From positions 1 through 41,425 of the forward strand of contig CACLQQ010000020.1 of assembly GCA_902609095.1 (NCBI GenBank): DNA of 41,425 nt, in the 5' to 3' direction. Position 1 is the stretch's first letter. Every line of letters begins with the position of its first letter. The notes under the pieces are model-generated. The model saw nothing but the letters and a program-made list of their open reading frames with translations, searched no databases and had not been told where the DNA came from. Source of the stretch: an uncultured Bacteroidota bacterium (GTDB lineage: Bacteria; Bacteroidota; Bacteroidia; Chitinophagales; Saprospiraceae). The position numbers and the translations under genes were made by a program. Positions 17,340-25,917 of this stretch are shown one piece after another.

Positions 17340-17819
17340 CTAAGGAGGGGACATAGTAGGTGTCATAGTCGGTGCCATAGTCGGTGACACAGTAGGTGAC
17401 ACAGTAGGTGACACAGTAGGTGACACAGTAGGTGACACAGTAGGGGACACAGTAGGGGACACAGTAGGGGACACAGTAGGGGACACAGTAGGGGACGGTG
17501 CAAAGATTGGAGCATTGGTAGGCGCAGCAGTAACTATAAAATCACAAGTAGTCGGTGCCATAGTTGGTGCAACCGTAAACTGAGCATTACTTGTCGACCC
17601 AAGCATTGATTTGTCAACATTAGAGCTGTTAGCCCCAAGGTTATCCAAGGAGTTGTATGTAGCAGGCTGCCCCCAAGCTTTTACAAATAAGGGAAGCCCA
17701 GTCAACATTGGTGTTGATCCAGCTAAGATACTTTTTATAGCCCTCCGTCTGTTTAAACCGCTACCTTTATTTGAGTTATCTGTGCTCTGCAAACCTTTTT
17801 CTTGATTCTTATCCGCCAT
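17340..17819 (-). CDS. Tat-exported protein with Pro-Thr-Val-Ser repeat tail
   Basis: This 159-residue protein starts at ATG 17819, one base after the stop of the IPTL-CTERM gene, so the pair is translationally coupled. Residues 1-55 look like a twin-arginine signal: a polar N-region ending NRRRAIKSILAG, a modest hydrophobic core and an exit near FVKAWG. Residues 55-100 are Ala/Thr/Pro rich with repeated APT. The tail holds nine consecutive PTVS units and ends TMAPTMTPTMSPP. It has no known catalytic domain. The tail resembles algal Ser/Pro and mucin-like repeats that are hydroxylated and O-glycosylated. I infer that it is a substrate of the surrounding hydroxylases and transferases, exported folded and modified through Tat. 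It could instead be a simple adhesin or stalk protein. Confidence 0.7.
   Translation of the reverse strand: MADKNQEKGLQSTDNSNKGSGLNRRRAIKSILAGSTPMLTGLPLFVKAWGQPATYNSLDNLGANSSNVDKSMLGSTSNAQFTVAPTMAPTTCDFIVTAAPTNAPIFAPSPTVSPTVSPTVSPTVSPTVSPTVSPTVSPTVSPTVSPTMAPTMTPTMSPP
17347..17502 (-). repeat. 12-base tandem repeat encoding Pro-Thr-Val-Ser
   Basis: Thirteen 12-base units lie end to end inside the preceding gene. Five identical copies of GGTGACACAGTA (17383-17442) are followed by four identical copies of GGGGACACAGTA (17443-17490), flanked by divergent units. On the coding strand the two types differ only in the Ser codon (TCA versus TCC), so the peptide PTVS is unchanged. The block structure indicates recent slippage or unequal exchange. 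Length polymorphism between strains is expected. Confidence 0.95.
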
Positions 17820-17820
17820 G

Positions 17821-18465
17821 TTAGCTGAATATTTTTTGTTGTTCTAATGATTTAATAGAAACAAGCCCTAGGATAGACATAAACAATCCTAAAATGATCA
17901 AGCTCCATTCTGATAAAGTCGGAATTGAATCTGCCGGTAACAGAGACAATGCGCCACTATCCCCGGCAAGAACAGGTCCTCCATCGACTCCATTTAAACA
18001 TCTATCCAATATCGGAAATTCATATGCAGTTGGTGCACAATTAGTACTACCACATTGTCCTAATTCTATCCAGCCATAACGATTCCCCTTTCTTACTCCA
18101 ATAAAACCAGTCGTACCATATCCAAATGGACCTGTATGCGATGAATTATTGTACATAATAGCAGGACCAGAACTCCAATTCATCCCAGCCGAAATATCAA
18201 CATTCGCATCAACATTGATCAAAGTTGTCATAGACATTGAATCGACTAAAAACTCTAAACCTGTAGAGCTACTTATGTCTATATCTCCAGGTGCCGTTGA
18301 TTGAAAGGCTATGGTAAAATCGTCTGTACCAATTGTGGAGCTAATCGAATCTGTCAAAAAAACAGGCATTCCAGTATTAAATGGTCCATCACACTGCGCG
18401 AAAACATTTAATGAACCTAAGATCATCATGCTAATGGACATTGTGAGTTTAGAGTTTATAATCAT
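17821..18465 (-). CDS. Secreted IPTL-CTERM domain protein
   Basis: This 214-residue protein has a Sec signal peptide (residues 1-23, MSISMMILGSLNVFA, cleavage before QCDG). The body contains an extracellular beta-rich domain with GFIGVRKGNRYGWIELGQC near 120, a segment common in surface proteins with C-terminal sorting signals. The C-terminus is IPTLSEWSLIILGLFMSILG followed by a short Lys/Glu-rich tail, which matches the IPTL-CTERM sorting signal: motif, membrane helix, charged end. It should therefore be processed and anchored or released at the cell surface by a sorting protease that is not encoded in this window. It is co-transcribed with the Pro/Thr repeat protein and precedes it by one base. 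Several Cys pairs suggest disulfides. Confidence 0.82.
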   Translation of the reverse strand: MIINSKLTMSISMMILGSLNVFAQCDGPFNTGMPVFLTDSISSTIGTDDFTIAFQSTAPGDIDISSSTGLEFLVDSMSMTTLINVDANVDISAGMNWSSGPAIMYNNSSHTGPFGYGTTGFIGVRKGNRYGWIELGQCGSTNCAPTAYEFPILDRCLNGVDGGPVLAGDSGALSLLPADSIPTLSEWSLIILGLFMSILGLVSIKSLEQQKIFS

Positions 18466-18689
18466 CTCCGATGTTTAAGTGTTTTAGCTGGCAACCATAC
18501 ACAAATAAAAATAGTGATTAATTCTGGCAATCCGGATAAATAATATTTCTTATACAACAGAATATGGACAAGATTATATTTTTCACGCATAAACCTTTAC
18601 TCATGCAACCTTCAAAAAAGTATATCCGTCCTTAGGGCACAAAACCTTTATAGTAGCCAGAATCTACTATCGATACGAGAACAGAATGA

Positions 18690-19202
18690 ATCGAAGCTTG
18701 TAAAAGGGGAGAGCCTATAGCACAAAAAAAGCTCTATGAAGATTATTGTGATGGCATGTATAAAATCTGTGTCAAAATGGTACATGATCCCGATGATGCC
18801 GCAGATGTATTATAAAATGCGTTCATCAAGATCTTTAAGAACATCGGATAGTTCAAAGATGAAAGTACTCCTGGAGCATGGATAAAAAGAATAGTGGTTA
18901 ATGATTGTATCAATCATATTAGAGTAAATAAGCTTCACTTTGAGGAGATTACTGATTACGATGTACCTGAGGAAGATATTGAAATACATGAATGGCTAAT
19001 TAACGTGCCAGCAATAAAAGCAGCCACCAATCAACTCTCATATGGATATCAATCAGTAGTGAATTTATACCTATTCGAGGGATACGATCATAGCGAGGTA
19101 GCCGAGATATTGGGGATTACGGTTACCACCTCTAAGACTCAATATCACAGGGCAAAAAAGAAATTAAGAGAATTACTTGAAGCATATAAAATAGAATGTT
19201 AG
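18690..19202 (+). pseudogene. ECF-type RNA polymerase sigma factor, interrupted
   Basis: The frame from IEACKRGEPIAQKKLYEDYC to the TAG at 19200-19202 is an ECF sigma factor. Region 2 has HDPDDAADVL then a TAA (18813-18815) where the near-invariant Gln of LQ(E/N)AFIKIF is expected. A TAG (18849-18851) follows, at the Gln of IGQFKDE. A TGA at 18687-18689 precedes the first recognisable residues, so no start codon is clear. Region 4 (HSEVAEILGITVTTSKTQYHRAKKKLRELL) is open. The factor would have directed RNA polymerase to a stress or surface regulon. It overlaps the next gene by 7 bases. Both internal stops are explained by C-to-T changes in Gln codons. Confidence 0.85.
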
Positions 19203-19774
19203 TTGCGATAAATAAGGAAACAGACAAGTTAGGAGCATTTATCAATGCTAATAAATCTGCTTTTGATGATCTAAAAGCTCCTAAGGGATTATGGGATCAA
19301 ATAGAGCCTGAATTAGATCCTAAACCAAAAGGTTATAGGAAATGGATAATTGGAGTTGTAGGGATAATAATAGTCGTTACTGGCGCATATGTGATGGGAC
19401 AACAATCCATCTCAAAAGATACTCCAGATGATGAAATTCAACAAATCCTAAAGGATCTGGATGACGCATTGGAGTATACTAATCTGCCAGACTTTAAAGA
19501 AACTTGACGATATTTTGATATACAAATAGTACAAGTTTACAATGAGGTAATTAGTAAGAGTACTTATGCAACCTTATTAGAAGATATCAGTCAATTAGAT
19601 ATAATCGAACAAGAACTCAGAGAAGAACTCAGAGAAACCGAAGGAGTATATAAGAAACATGATTTGCAAGCCATGATCCAAAACCAACAAACAAAATTGA
19701 ATTTATTATTAGATTTTCTCGATCAGATGAATCAATTAGAACAACAAAAAAAGAATAATTATGAAAATCTTTAA
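19196..19774 (+). pseudogene. Anti-sigma-factor-like membrane protein, interrupted
   Basis: The first 103 residues (ATG 19196) have a cytoplasmic segment, one membrane helix (KWIIGVVGIIIVVTGAYVMG, about residues 49-68) and part of a periplasmic region, then TGA at 19505-19507. The same frame stays open to TAA at 19772-19774 and gives a long Gln/Glu/Leu-rich helical tail. Position directly after an ECF sigma gene, with overlapping ends, fits a membrane anti-sigma factor. No zinc-binding HxxxCxxC motif was seen. With a dead sigma factor upstream, this protein would have no partner. Confidence 0.6.
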
Positions 19775-20878
19775 CTACATATTCTTAATGGTATTATGAG
19801 TATTGGGTTCGGCAGATAATCTAGGCCTCAGATTACGCTGCCGAACTAAAAGAGTTCAAAAAACATATCTCTGAAGAGTTTAGCATTAGTGCGAATGGAA
19901 CTGTTGTCATATCTAATAAATATGGAGATGTTGATATCGAAACTTCTGATAGAAATACAGTTTCATTTGAGATTGACATCATCGTAGAAACGCGCAATCC
20001 AGACCGAGCTGATGAAATCATGGATAAGATTGACATCGATTTCAGTAACTCTTCATCTGAAGTAAAAAAAGGACTGTGTATGATTTCGGTAATCACTGGA
20101 ACTGGGCCAAAAAGAATGAAAGCTACAAAGTCCACTATAAAGTAAAAATGCCTAAAAACGTAGATCTCGAACTATCTAACAAGTATGGTGATATTAGTTC
20201 AACTTCTCTTAACGAAGATCTGGATATATACGTATGATATGGCAGTGCTAATATGCAAGATATTGGTGGAGATTTTGATGCAGAATTTGATTATAACGGA
20301 AGCTTTGACGCCAGAGATATTGGACGAGACTTAGACCTTACTATTAAGTATTCAGATTTTAAGATTGGAGACCTCAGTGAAGTAGATATAACTCCGAAAT
20401 ATTCTGATCTTATTATAGGTACCACTGGTGAAGTGACTATAGAATCTAAATTGACGAATATGAAATTGACAAGGCCACATCAATAGATATCGTGGGAAAG
20501 TATAATGATTATGTAATAGGTCATTGTGAGTTTTCTGAAATTGATACTAAGTATACACAAGTTCGGATTGAGTTTCTTAAAGAAGGAGATGATTTTGGTA
20601 CTAAATACGTCCGTGTGACAGTGAGAGAGTTGCGTGAAGGATTTGATAGCTTTATCAGCAATAGTTGGCATACTGGATATGACATCGGAATTAAGCATGG
20701 TGTAAGATTTAATATCGATACCAAGTATAACAATATTGATTTACCTCGAGATATTACTTTCACTTATCAAGAGAATGATGATAATGAATATAAATTCCAA
20801 GGATTCTATAAATCGAAAAACAAAGGAATCATAGAAGCACAGATGAGATACGGACACTTAGATGTGAATCATCCATAA
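19761..20878 (+). pseudogene. DUF4097-like beta-solenoid periplasmic protein, degraded
   Basis: ATG 19761 opens a signal peptide (MKIFNYIFLMVL) cut by TGA at 19797-19799. Downstream, three frames hold repeats such as ISNKYGDVDIETSDRN, LSNKYGDISSTSLNEDL, IKYSDFKIGDLSEVDI and VGKYNDYVIGHCEFSEIDTKY. These N-K-Y-G-D/K-Y-x-D repeats are typical of the DUF4097-like solenoid proteins found after ECF sigma and anti-sigma genes in Bacteroidota. Frame changes lie near 19835, near 20130 and near 20475, and a further TGA is at about 20235. It overlaps the anti-sigma-like gene and ends about 30 bases before a terminator. The product cannot be made as one chain. Confidence 0.7.
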
Positions 20879-20910
20879 TAACATCAAGATTAATTGTATC
20901 AACCACTACT

Positions 20911-20940
20911 AAAGCTCGTCGAATTACGACGGGCTTTTTT
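20911..20940 (+). terminator. Rho-independent terminator
   Basis: AAAGCTCGTCG and CGACGGGCTTT form a nearly perfect stem around AATTA, followed by a T run to 20940. It closes the dead sigma/anti-sigma cassette and separates it from the DUF5103 gene. Confidence 0.85.
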
Positions 20941-21008
20941 CACTTAAACTAATCATAAAGGCATTCCTACATTTGCATTACTTAAGACCATATGATCAAA
21001 TTAGTAGG

Positions 21009-22271
21009 ATGAGAGGAGTGATTACCTTTTTATTTATTTCTTTTTATGGGGCTTTACTTGCCCAACCAGATGACTACAGGTACGATGATTTCAACTACAT
21101 GCCACATATCAGGAGTGTTCAGTTTCATCATGCTGGCTTACCTACCTCCGATCCAATATTAGATATGAATTCCAACGGTCAATTAATCTTGAGGTTCGAT
21201 GATATTCTCGGTGGGGATATGACCTATAACTACAAGGTAATCCATTGTGATAAAGATTGGAATCAAACCACTACAATGGATGAACTCGAATATGTTGATG
21301 GTTTCAATGATGAAGATATTGATACCTGGTTTTACTCCAATAGTGTTATTTCAGATTACACCCACTATCAGCTCACCATACCGAATAATAATATGCGTCC
21401 ACTACTAAGTGGTAATTATGTGCTCTTGGTCTATGAAGATGATACTGACCTACCTGTTTTAACTAGGAGATTCATGATGGTAGAAAATCAAGTTAATGTC
21501 AATGCAAAAGTTAGACGTCCGATAGTTGCAAATAAACTCAGAACCCATCATCAGATCGAACTCACGGTTAATAATGAAGATTTTGATATACTGAATCCCC
21601 AGAGAGAAGTATTTGTGACTATCCTTCAGAATGGTAGATGGGATAATCCCATAATGAATAAGCAGCCCTTATTCGTCCGAGGGTTTGACCTTAACTTTGA
21701 TGCATCAGATTACCTACTCTTCCCTGCAAATAAAGAATTTAGGTTTGCAGATGTCCGAAGTTTGAGATATCTAGGCTTTGGAGTTCACAGCATTGATAGG
21801 CATCCAGATCGGATCGATGTGCTGATGCAATTAGATAAGTCAAGATTCAACAGATCATACTTCGACTATTTTGATCTCAACGGTAAGTATATCATAGAGA
21901 ATACCGATCAATCGGACGATTTGCTTAGCTCTGAGTATCTAGATGTCCATTTTACCTTGGAGGATAAAAATCCTCCACTGAAAAAAGAGGTCTACGTCAT
22001 CGGCTCTTTCAGTAATTGGCAATGTCTTAGCGAAAATCGTCTTTCCTATGATACTAATTATCACAGTTACGTAGGGACGGTACTATTAAAACAAGGGTTT
22101 TACGATTATCAGTATGTCATTAAAGATGATACTGGGAACATCGACTATGCGAACTATGAGGGCAATTCCTATGAAACGATCAATGATTATGTTGTGCTTG
22201 TATATCTCAGATCATTTAATGGGAGATATGATAGATTGATTGGGGCGACAATAATCAGTTCTGCTTTTTAG
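21009..22271 (+). CDS. DUF5103 family exported protein
   Basis: The ATG at 21009 gives a 420-residue protein that opens directly with a signal peptide (MRGVITFLFISFYGALLAQ); a TTG 36 bases upstream is less likely. The body matches the Bacteroidota DUF5103 layout: an N-terminal domain with HIRSVQFHHAG, DWNQTTTMDELEYVDGF and a C-terminal early-set domain around VYVIGSFSNWQ and GFYDYQYVIKDD. Its biochemical role is unknown. It is a single-copy, conserved envelope gene in much of the phylum. It stands alone after a terminator. The gene is intact. Confidence 0.85.
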   Translation: MRGVITFLFISFYGALLAQPDDYRYDDFNYMPHIRSVQFHHAGLPTSDPILDMNSNGQLILRFDDILGGDMTYNYKVIHCDKDWNQTTTMDELEYVDGFNDEDIDTWFYSNSVISDYTHYQLTIPNNNMRPLLSGNYVLLVYEDDTDLPVLTRRFMMVENQVNVNAKVRRPIVANKLRTHHQIELTVNNEDFDILNPQREVFVTILQNGRWDNPIMNKQPLFVRGFDLNFDASDYLLFPANKEFRFADVRSLRYLGFGVHSIDRHPDRIDVLMQLDKSRFNRSYFDYFDLNGKYIIENTDQSDDLLSSEYLDVHFTLEDKNPPLKKEVYVIGSFSNWQCLSENRLSYDTNYHSYVGTVLLKQGFYDYQYVIKDDTGNIDYANYEGNSYETINDYVVLVYLRSFNGRYDRLIGATIISSAF

Positions 22272-22416
22272 ATATATAGACTACTTTGTACTATCACCTT
22301 TTATCCCACCAAACCGTCTATAGACTGTATTTATCTATTAACCCCTAAAATTCATATAAATAGTTATCAGTACTCATAGCATAAATCTACTTTTACCATC
22401 AGTAATATAATCTACA

Positions 22417-23841
22417 ATGAATAAAGTATTAGTTACTCTATTTTTTGCTTTCATCTCATATATATCAGGAAGCACTCAGGATGATTGGTCATTGAATAAA
22501 TGTATCCAATTTGCTATAGAAAATAGTTTTGATATTCACCAATCAAACTTGGATCTGCAGAGAACAGGCATTAACACACAACAAAGCAAGGATAGTCGAT
22601 TACCTAACCTTTCTGGTAGCACGAATGCTTTTGTTAATTTTGGTAGGTCAATCGATCCTACCACTAACTCATTTGTTAATACGACATTCTTTTCTAACGG
22701 CTACAGCTTCAATACGAATATGACACTCTATAATGGAGGGTTTATTGAAAATACCATTCGTCAGAATAAAGAGTTCGAAAAAGTATCCATGGCTCAGAAG
22801 TCAGGAACTATAAATACGATTGCGCTAAACACCGTCTCGGCCTTCTTCGAAGTACTCTTCGCTCAAGATAATTATGATAATGTAGCATTACAGGTCAAGG
22901 CTATCAGCGATCAATTAGATCAAATGAATAAATTAGTCAATGCCGGTAGTAGAGCAAGATTCGAACTTTATGATTTGGAAGCTCAGAAAGCTACCTCGGA
23001 ACAAGACCTAACTATAGCGCAAAATAGGATTGATTTAGCTATGTTACGACTCAAGGCAGTCATAAATCTACCAGCTGATTATGATATGACTCTGAAAAAA
23101 CCTGATTTCGAACAAGAGGTATTCACGAATCTAGATATTCTATCCTTTGATGATGCATATCAAAAAGCTCTTGCCTTTCAACCTCTTACGAGACAGTTGG
23201 ATCATCAAATCAATGCTGCAAGTGTCGGAATTGAAATAGCTAAGGCATCATTCTATCCATCAATTGGCGTTGGAGGAAGTGCAGGAACTAATTACAGTAA
23301 TCAGGGTAAAATAATAGATGGATTTACTACCTCTACACTTAGCTCAGAAGTATTAATTAACAATGAACCTGCTGTAATAACTACTGAACAAGCGAGCCCT
23401 GTTTTAGCGAATGCTACGTTTGGTTCTCAATTCAACGAGAACTTTAATTACGGTTTTGGATTAAATGTTAACATACCTATATATAATCGTGGGTTAGCAA
23501 AGGCCAATGTAAATAGAGCAAGAATAGAATTAGAAAATCTTGAAACAGAGAAAAACAAAACGCTGGTCAATGTAAGAAACGATCTAATGCAGTTGATCAC
23601 TGACGCCGCAGCATCCAAACTAAGTTTAGCTGCTGCGGAAAAAACATTAAAGGCAAGAGAAATTGCTTATGATAATGCTGATAAAAGGTATAACCTCGGA
23701 GCAATTAACTCATATGACTATATTAGTATTCAAGATCAAGTAAATACTGCTCGTACGAACTATTTGTTAGCCAAGTACGACTATGTTTTAAAGGTTAAAT
23801 TGTTAGATTACTATCAAGGTTACCCAATAGGTTTAGATTAA
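22417..23841 (+). CDS. tolC: TolC-family outer membrane efflux protein
   Basis: This 474-residue protein has a signal peptide (MNKVLVTLFFAFISYISG) and two outer-membrane efflux repeats. Each has long coiled-coil stretches and a beta-barrel part (NAFVNFGRSIDPTTN and NPGFGLNVNIP-like segments). The closing segment RYNLGAINSYDYISIQDQV is typical for the family. It forms the outer membrane channel of a tripartite exporter. The adaptor gene follows after 35 bases, so they are one operon. The inner-membrane pump is not encoded next to them. The symbol is generic to the family. Confidence 0.85.
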   Translation: MNKVLVTLFFAFISYISGSTQDDWSLNKCIQFAIENSFDIHQSNLDLQRTGINTQQSKDSRLPNLSGSTNAFVNFGRSIDPTTNSFVNTTFFSNGYSFNTNMTLYNGGFIENTIRQNKEFEKVSMAQKSGTINTIALNTVSAFFEVLFAQDNYDNVALQVKAISDQLDQMNKLVNAGSRARFELYDLEAQKATSEQDLTIAQNRIDLAMLRLKAVINLPADYDMTLKKPDFEQEVFTNLDILSFDDAYQKALAFQPLTRQLDHQINAASVGIEIAKASFYPSIGVGGSAGTNYSNQGKIIDGFTTSTLSSEVLINNEPAVITTEQASPVLANATFGSQFNENFNYGFGLNVNIPIYNRGLAKANVNRARIELENLETEKNKTLVNVRNDLMQLITDAAASKLSLAAAEKTLKAREIAYDNADKRYNLGAINSYDYISIQDQVNTARTNYLLAKYDYVLKVKLLDYYQGYPIGLD

Positions 23842-23876
23842 TTTGAATACTACTTGGAAATCTCAAGACAGAACAA

Positions 23877-25223
23877 ATGGCTCGAAAGAAAAAATCAGGA
23901 AAACGGAAATGGATTTTGTTAGGCTTGCTGCTCGCTATAGTAGGAATAGCAGGATTTGTCATATACAAAAATAAAACTGCTCCAAAAGGAGAAGTTGTTG
24001 ATACCGCTAAAGCAGAGAAACGAACAATTAAAGAATCTGTATCTGCTAGCGGTAGAATATATCCAGAAACAGAAGTAATCATAAGTTCAGACGTCTCTGG
24101 TGAAATCGTTGAGTTGTATGTCGAAGAAGGTGACTCTGTGGCATATGGACAAATCCTATTAAGGGTAGATCCAGAAGTTTTCCTATCTGCAGTAGAACGT
24201 GGCGAGGCCAATCTGAACAACGCCAAGTCTAATCTTGCTACCACTAAAGCTCAAATAGCTACCAACGAGGCTCAAAAACTGGAACTAAAAACTTCACTGA
24301 CTCAGGCGAACAGAGTTCACGATAGGAACAAGGAGCTTTTCGAAGATGGAGTAATCAGTCAAGAACAGTTTGACCAGAGTTTAGCACAAGTAGAATCAGC
24401 ACAAGCTAGCATCGCCTCAGCTGATGCTAACATCAGAGCTGCTCGAGAATCCTCTAAAGCAGCAGAATACACAGTACTTAGCTCTCAAGCGTCTCTAAAG
24501 GAATTAAAGACTAATCTAAGTAGAACGACTATCAAGTCTCCAACATCAGGTGTTATATCGAGCCTATCTATAGAAAAAGGAGAAAGAGTAGTTGGTACAG
24601 CTCAGATGGCAGGAACTGAAATTATGAGGATTTCAGACCTATCGACGATGGAAGCGCAGGTAGAGGTAACTGAAAATGACATTCTAAAAGTTGCCTTGAA
24701 TGATGAAGTGTTGGTTGAGGTTGATGCCTACATAGACAGAAAGTTCAAGGGCTATGTAACCGAGATTGCTAATTCTGCAGCCAATGCTGCGTCTGGCACC
24801 TCCAATAGCTTGAATACAGATCAGGTGACTAACTTCATTGTTAAGATTCGATTGGATGCCAACTCTTATGATGATCTTTTAGAAAATAATAGCTCCTACC
24901 CATTCCGACCAGGAATGTCTACCTCAGTAGAAATAATTACTAATGTTGTCGATGATGCACTATCTATTCCAATCCAAGCTGTTACCATCAGAGATCTGAG
25001 TGAAGAAGGTGAAGAAGAAAGATTGGAAGAAGTAATTTTCCTTTACAATGCTGATACTGCTAAAATTACTGAAATAGAAACTGGTATACAGGACGATGAG
25101 TTCATACAAATAATTTCTGGAATCAATCAAGATGACGAAGTTGTTTCAGGACCTTACTCCTCTCTATCTAAAGTATTAGAAGATGGATCAGAGCTTAGGA
25201 AAAAAGAGGACGATAAAAAATGA
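23877..25223 (+). CDS. HlyD/MacA-type efflux adaptor (membrane fusion protein)
   Basis: This 448-residue protein has a Lys-rich start, one membrane helix (about 13-31, WILLGLLLAIVGIAGFVIY), a lipoyl/barrel-sandwich half (VSGEIVELYVEEGDSV), a long alpha-helical hairpin (about 105-215), the second barrel half (TIKSPTSGVISSLSIEKGERV) and a beta-barrel domain. It bridges an inner-membrane transporter and TolC. The length and motifs suggest the MacA branch that partners MacB-type ABC permeases. Such a permease would be expected next, but only a 20-codon ORF (25220-25282) follows. The transporter may be elsewhere or deleted. Confidence 0.85.
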   Translation: MARKKKSGKRKWILLGLLLAIVGIAGFVIYKNKTAPKGEVVDTAKAEKRTIKESVSASGRIYPETEVIISSDVSGEIVELYVEEGDSVAYGQILLRVDPEVFLSAVERGEANLNNAKSNLATTKAQIATNEAQKLELKTSLTQANRVHDRNKELFEDGVISQEQFDQSLAQVESAQASIASADANIRAARESSKAAEYTVLSSQASLKELKTNLSRTTIKSPTSGVISSLSIEKGERVVGTAQMAGTEIMRISDLSTMEAQVEVTENDILKVALNDEVLVEVDAYIDRKFKGYVTEIANSAANAASGTSNSLNTDQVTNFIVKIRLDANSYDDLLENNSSYPFRPGMSTSVEIITNVVDDALSIPIQAVTIRDLSEEGEEERLEEVIFLYNADTAKITEIETGIQDDEFIQIISGINQDDEVVSGPYSSLSKVLEDGSELRKKEDDKK

Positions 25224-25319
25224 AAAGAATAATTCAGACGATAATTAAACGGATAAGTTCAACCAGTAGGTTGTTCATCTAAACTTTACATAATATATTA
25301 TTGCAGAAATTGAATCATT

Positions 25320-25916
25320 CTGTCTAAGAAGGGAATCATCATATTTATCAGGAACCCTGAACTGGGTAAAGTGAAAACAAGATTAGCAGCATCTGTAGGA
25401 GATCACAGAGCCTTATTGATCTATCAAGAGCTTTTAAGACATACTCAAGAGATCGTTAGTCAAGCCGACTATTCAAAATATTTATATTACACGGATGAAA
25501 TTAGTCATAATGATGATTGGTCCAAGGCTCATTTTGAAAAAAGATTACAATCCTCAGGCAGTTTAGGTGATAAAATTCAGGAAGCCTTTGAGCATGTGCT
25601 AGCGTCTTGTGACAGCTGTATCATCATAGGTAGTGACTGCCCTAGACTGAGTACTGAACACATTAATCAAGCTTTTGAAGTACTGAAAACAAAAGATATT
25701 GTTATCGGCCCCACTTATGATGGGGGTTACTATTTACTTGGTATGAATCGCTTAGAGTCCACCCTCTTCTCTAACATTGACTGGAGCACAGACTTAGTGT
25801 ATGAACAAACGGTGCATAAATTATTATCCAAGAATCTCACTTATCAATCCATAGAAAAACTATCAGATGTCGATTATATCAAAGACTGGGCGCGATGGGG
25901 CTGGGATTTAGTTTAG
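25320..25916 (+). CDS. DUF2064/TIGR04282-type glycosyltransferase without ATG start
   Basis: The frame encodes a GT-A-like protein of about 198 residues: IIIFIRNPELGKVKTRLA at the N-terminus (the family's nucleotide-binding start), IIGSDCPRLSTEHI, and IGPTYDGGYYLLGM. This is the family annotated as arsenosugar biosynthesis glycosyltransferase TIGR04282. The conserved N-terminal block begins before the first in-frame ATG or GTG (25371). Upstream of it are only CTG (25320) and ATT (25317), after an in-frame TGA at 25311. So the start is either CTG/ATT or has been lost. It may be weakly translated or an early pseudogene. The rest is intact. No neighbouring pathway gene supports a specific substrate. 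Confidence 0.65.
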   Translation: MSKKGIIIFIRNPELGKVKTRLAASVGDHRALLIYQELLRHTQEIVSQADYSKYLYYTDEISHNDDWSKAHFEKRLQSSGSLGDKIQEAFEHVLASCDSCIIIGSDCPRLSTEHINQAFEVLKTKDIVIGPTYDGGYYLLGMNRLESTLFSNIDWSTDLVYEQTVHKLLSKNLTYQSIEKLSDVDYIKDWARWGWDLV

Positions 25917-25917
25917 A

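Noticed and set aside
17347-17502. CRISPR array
   Set aside because: The 12-base units are contiguous, have no spacers and code in frame for PTVS.
4423-18465. Prophage or giant-virus insertion
   Set aside because: Although the families resemble those of giant viruses, no capsid, polymerase, integrase or terminal repeat was seen and the genes form ordinary bacterial operons.
20521-20763. Minus-strand ORFs in the DUF4097-like region
   Set aside because: The plus-strand frames contain the repeats K-Y-N/S-D; the antisense frames have no coding features.
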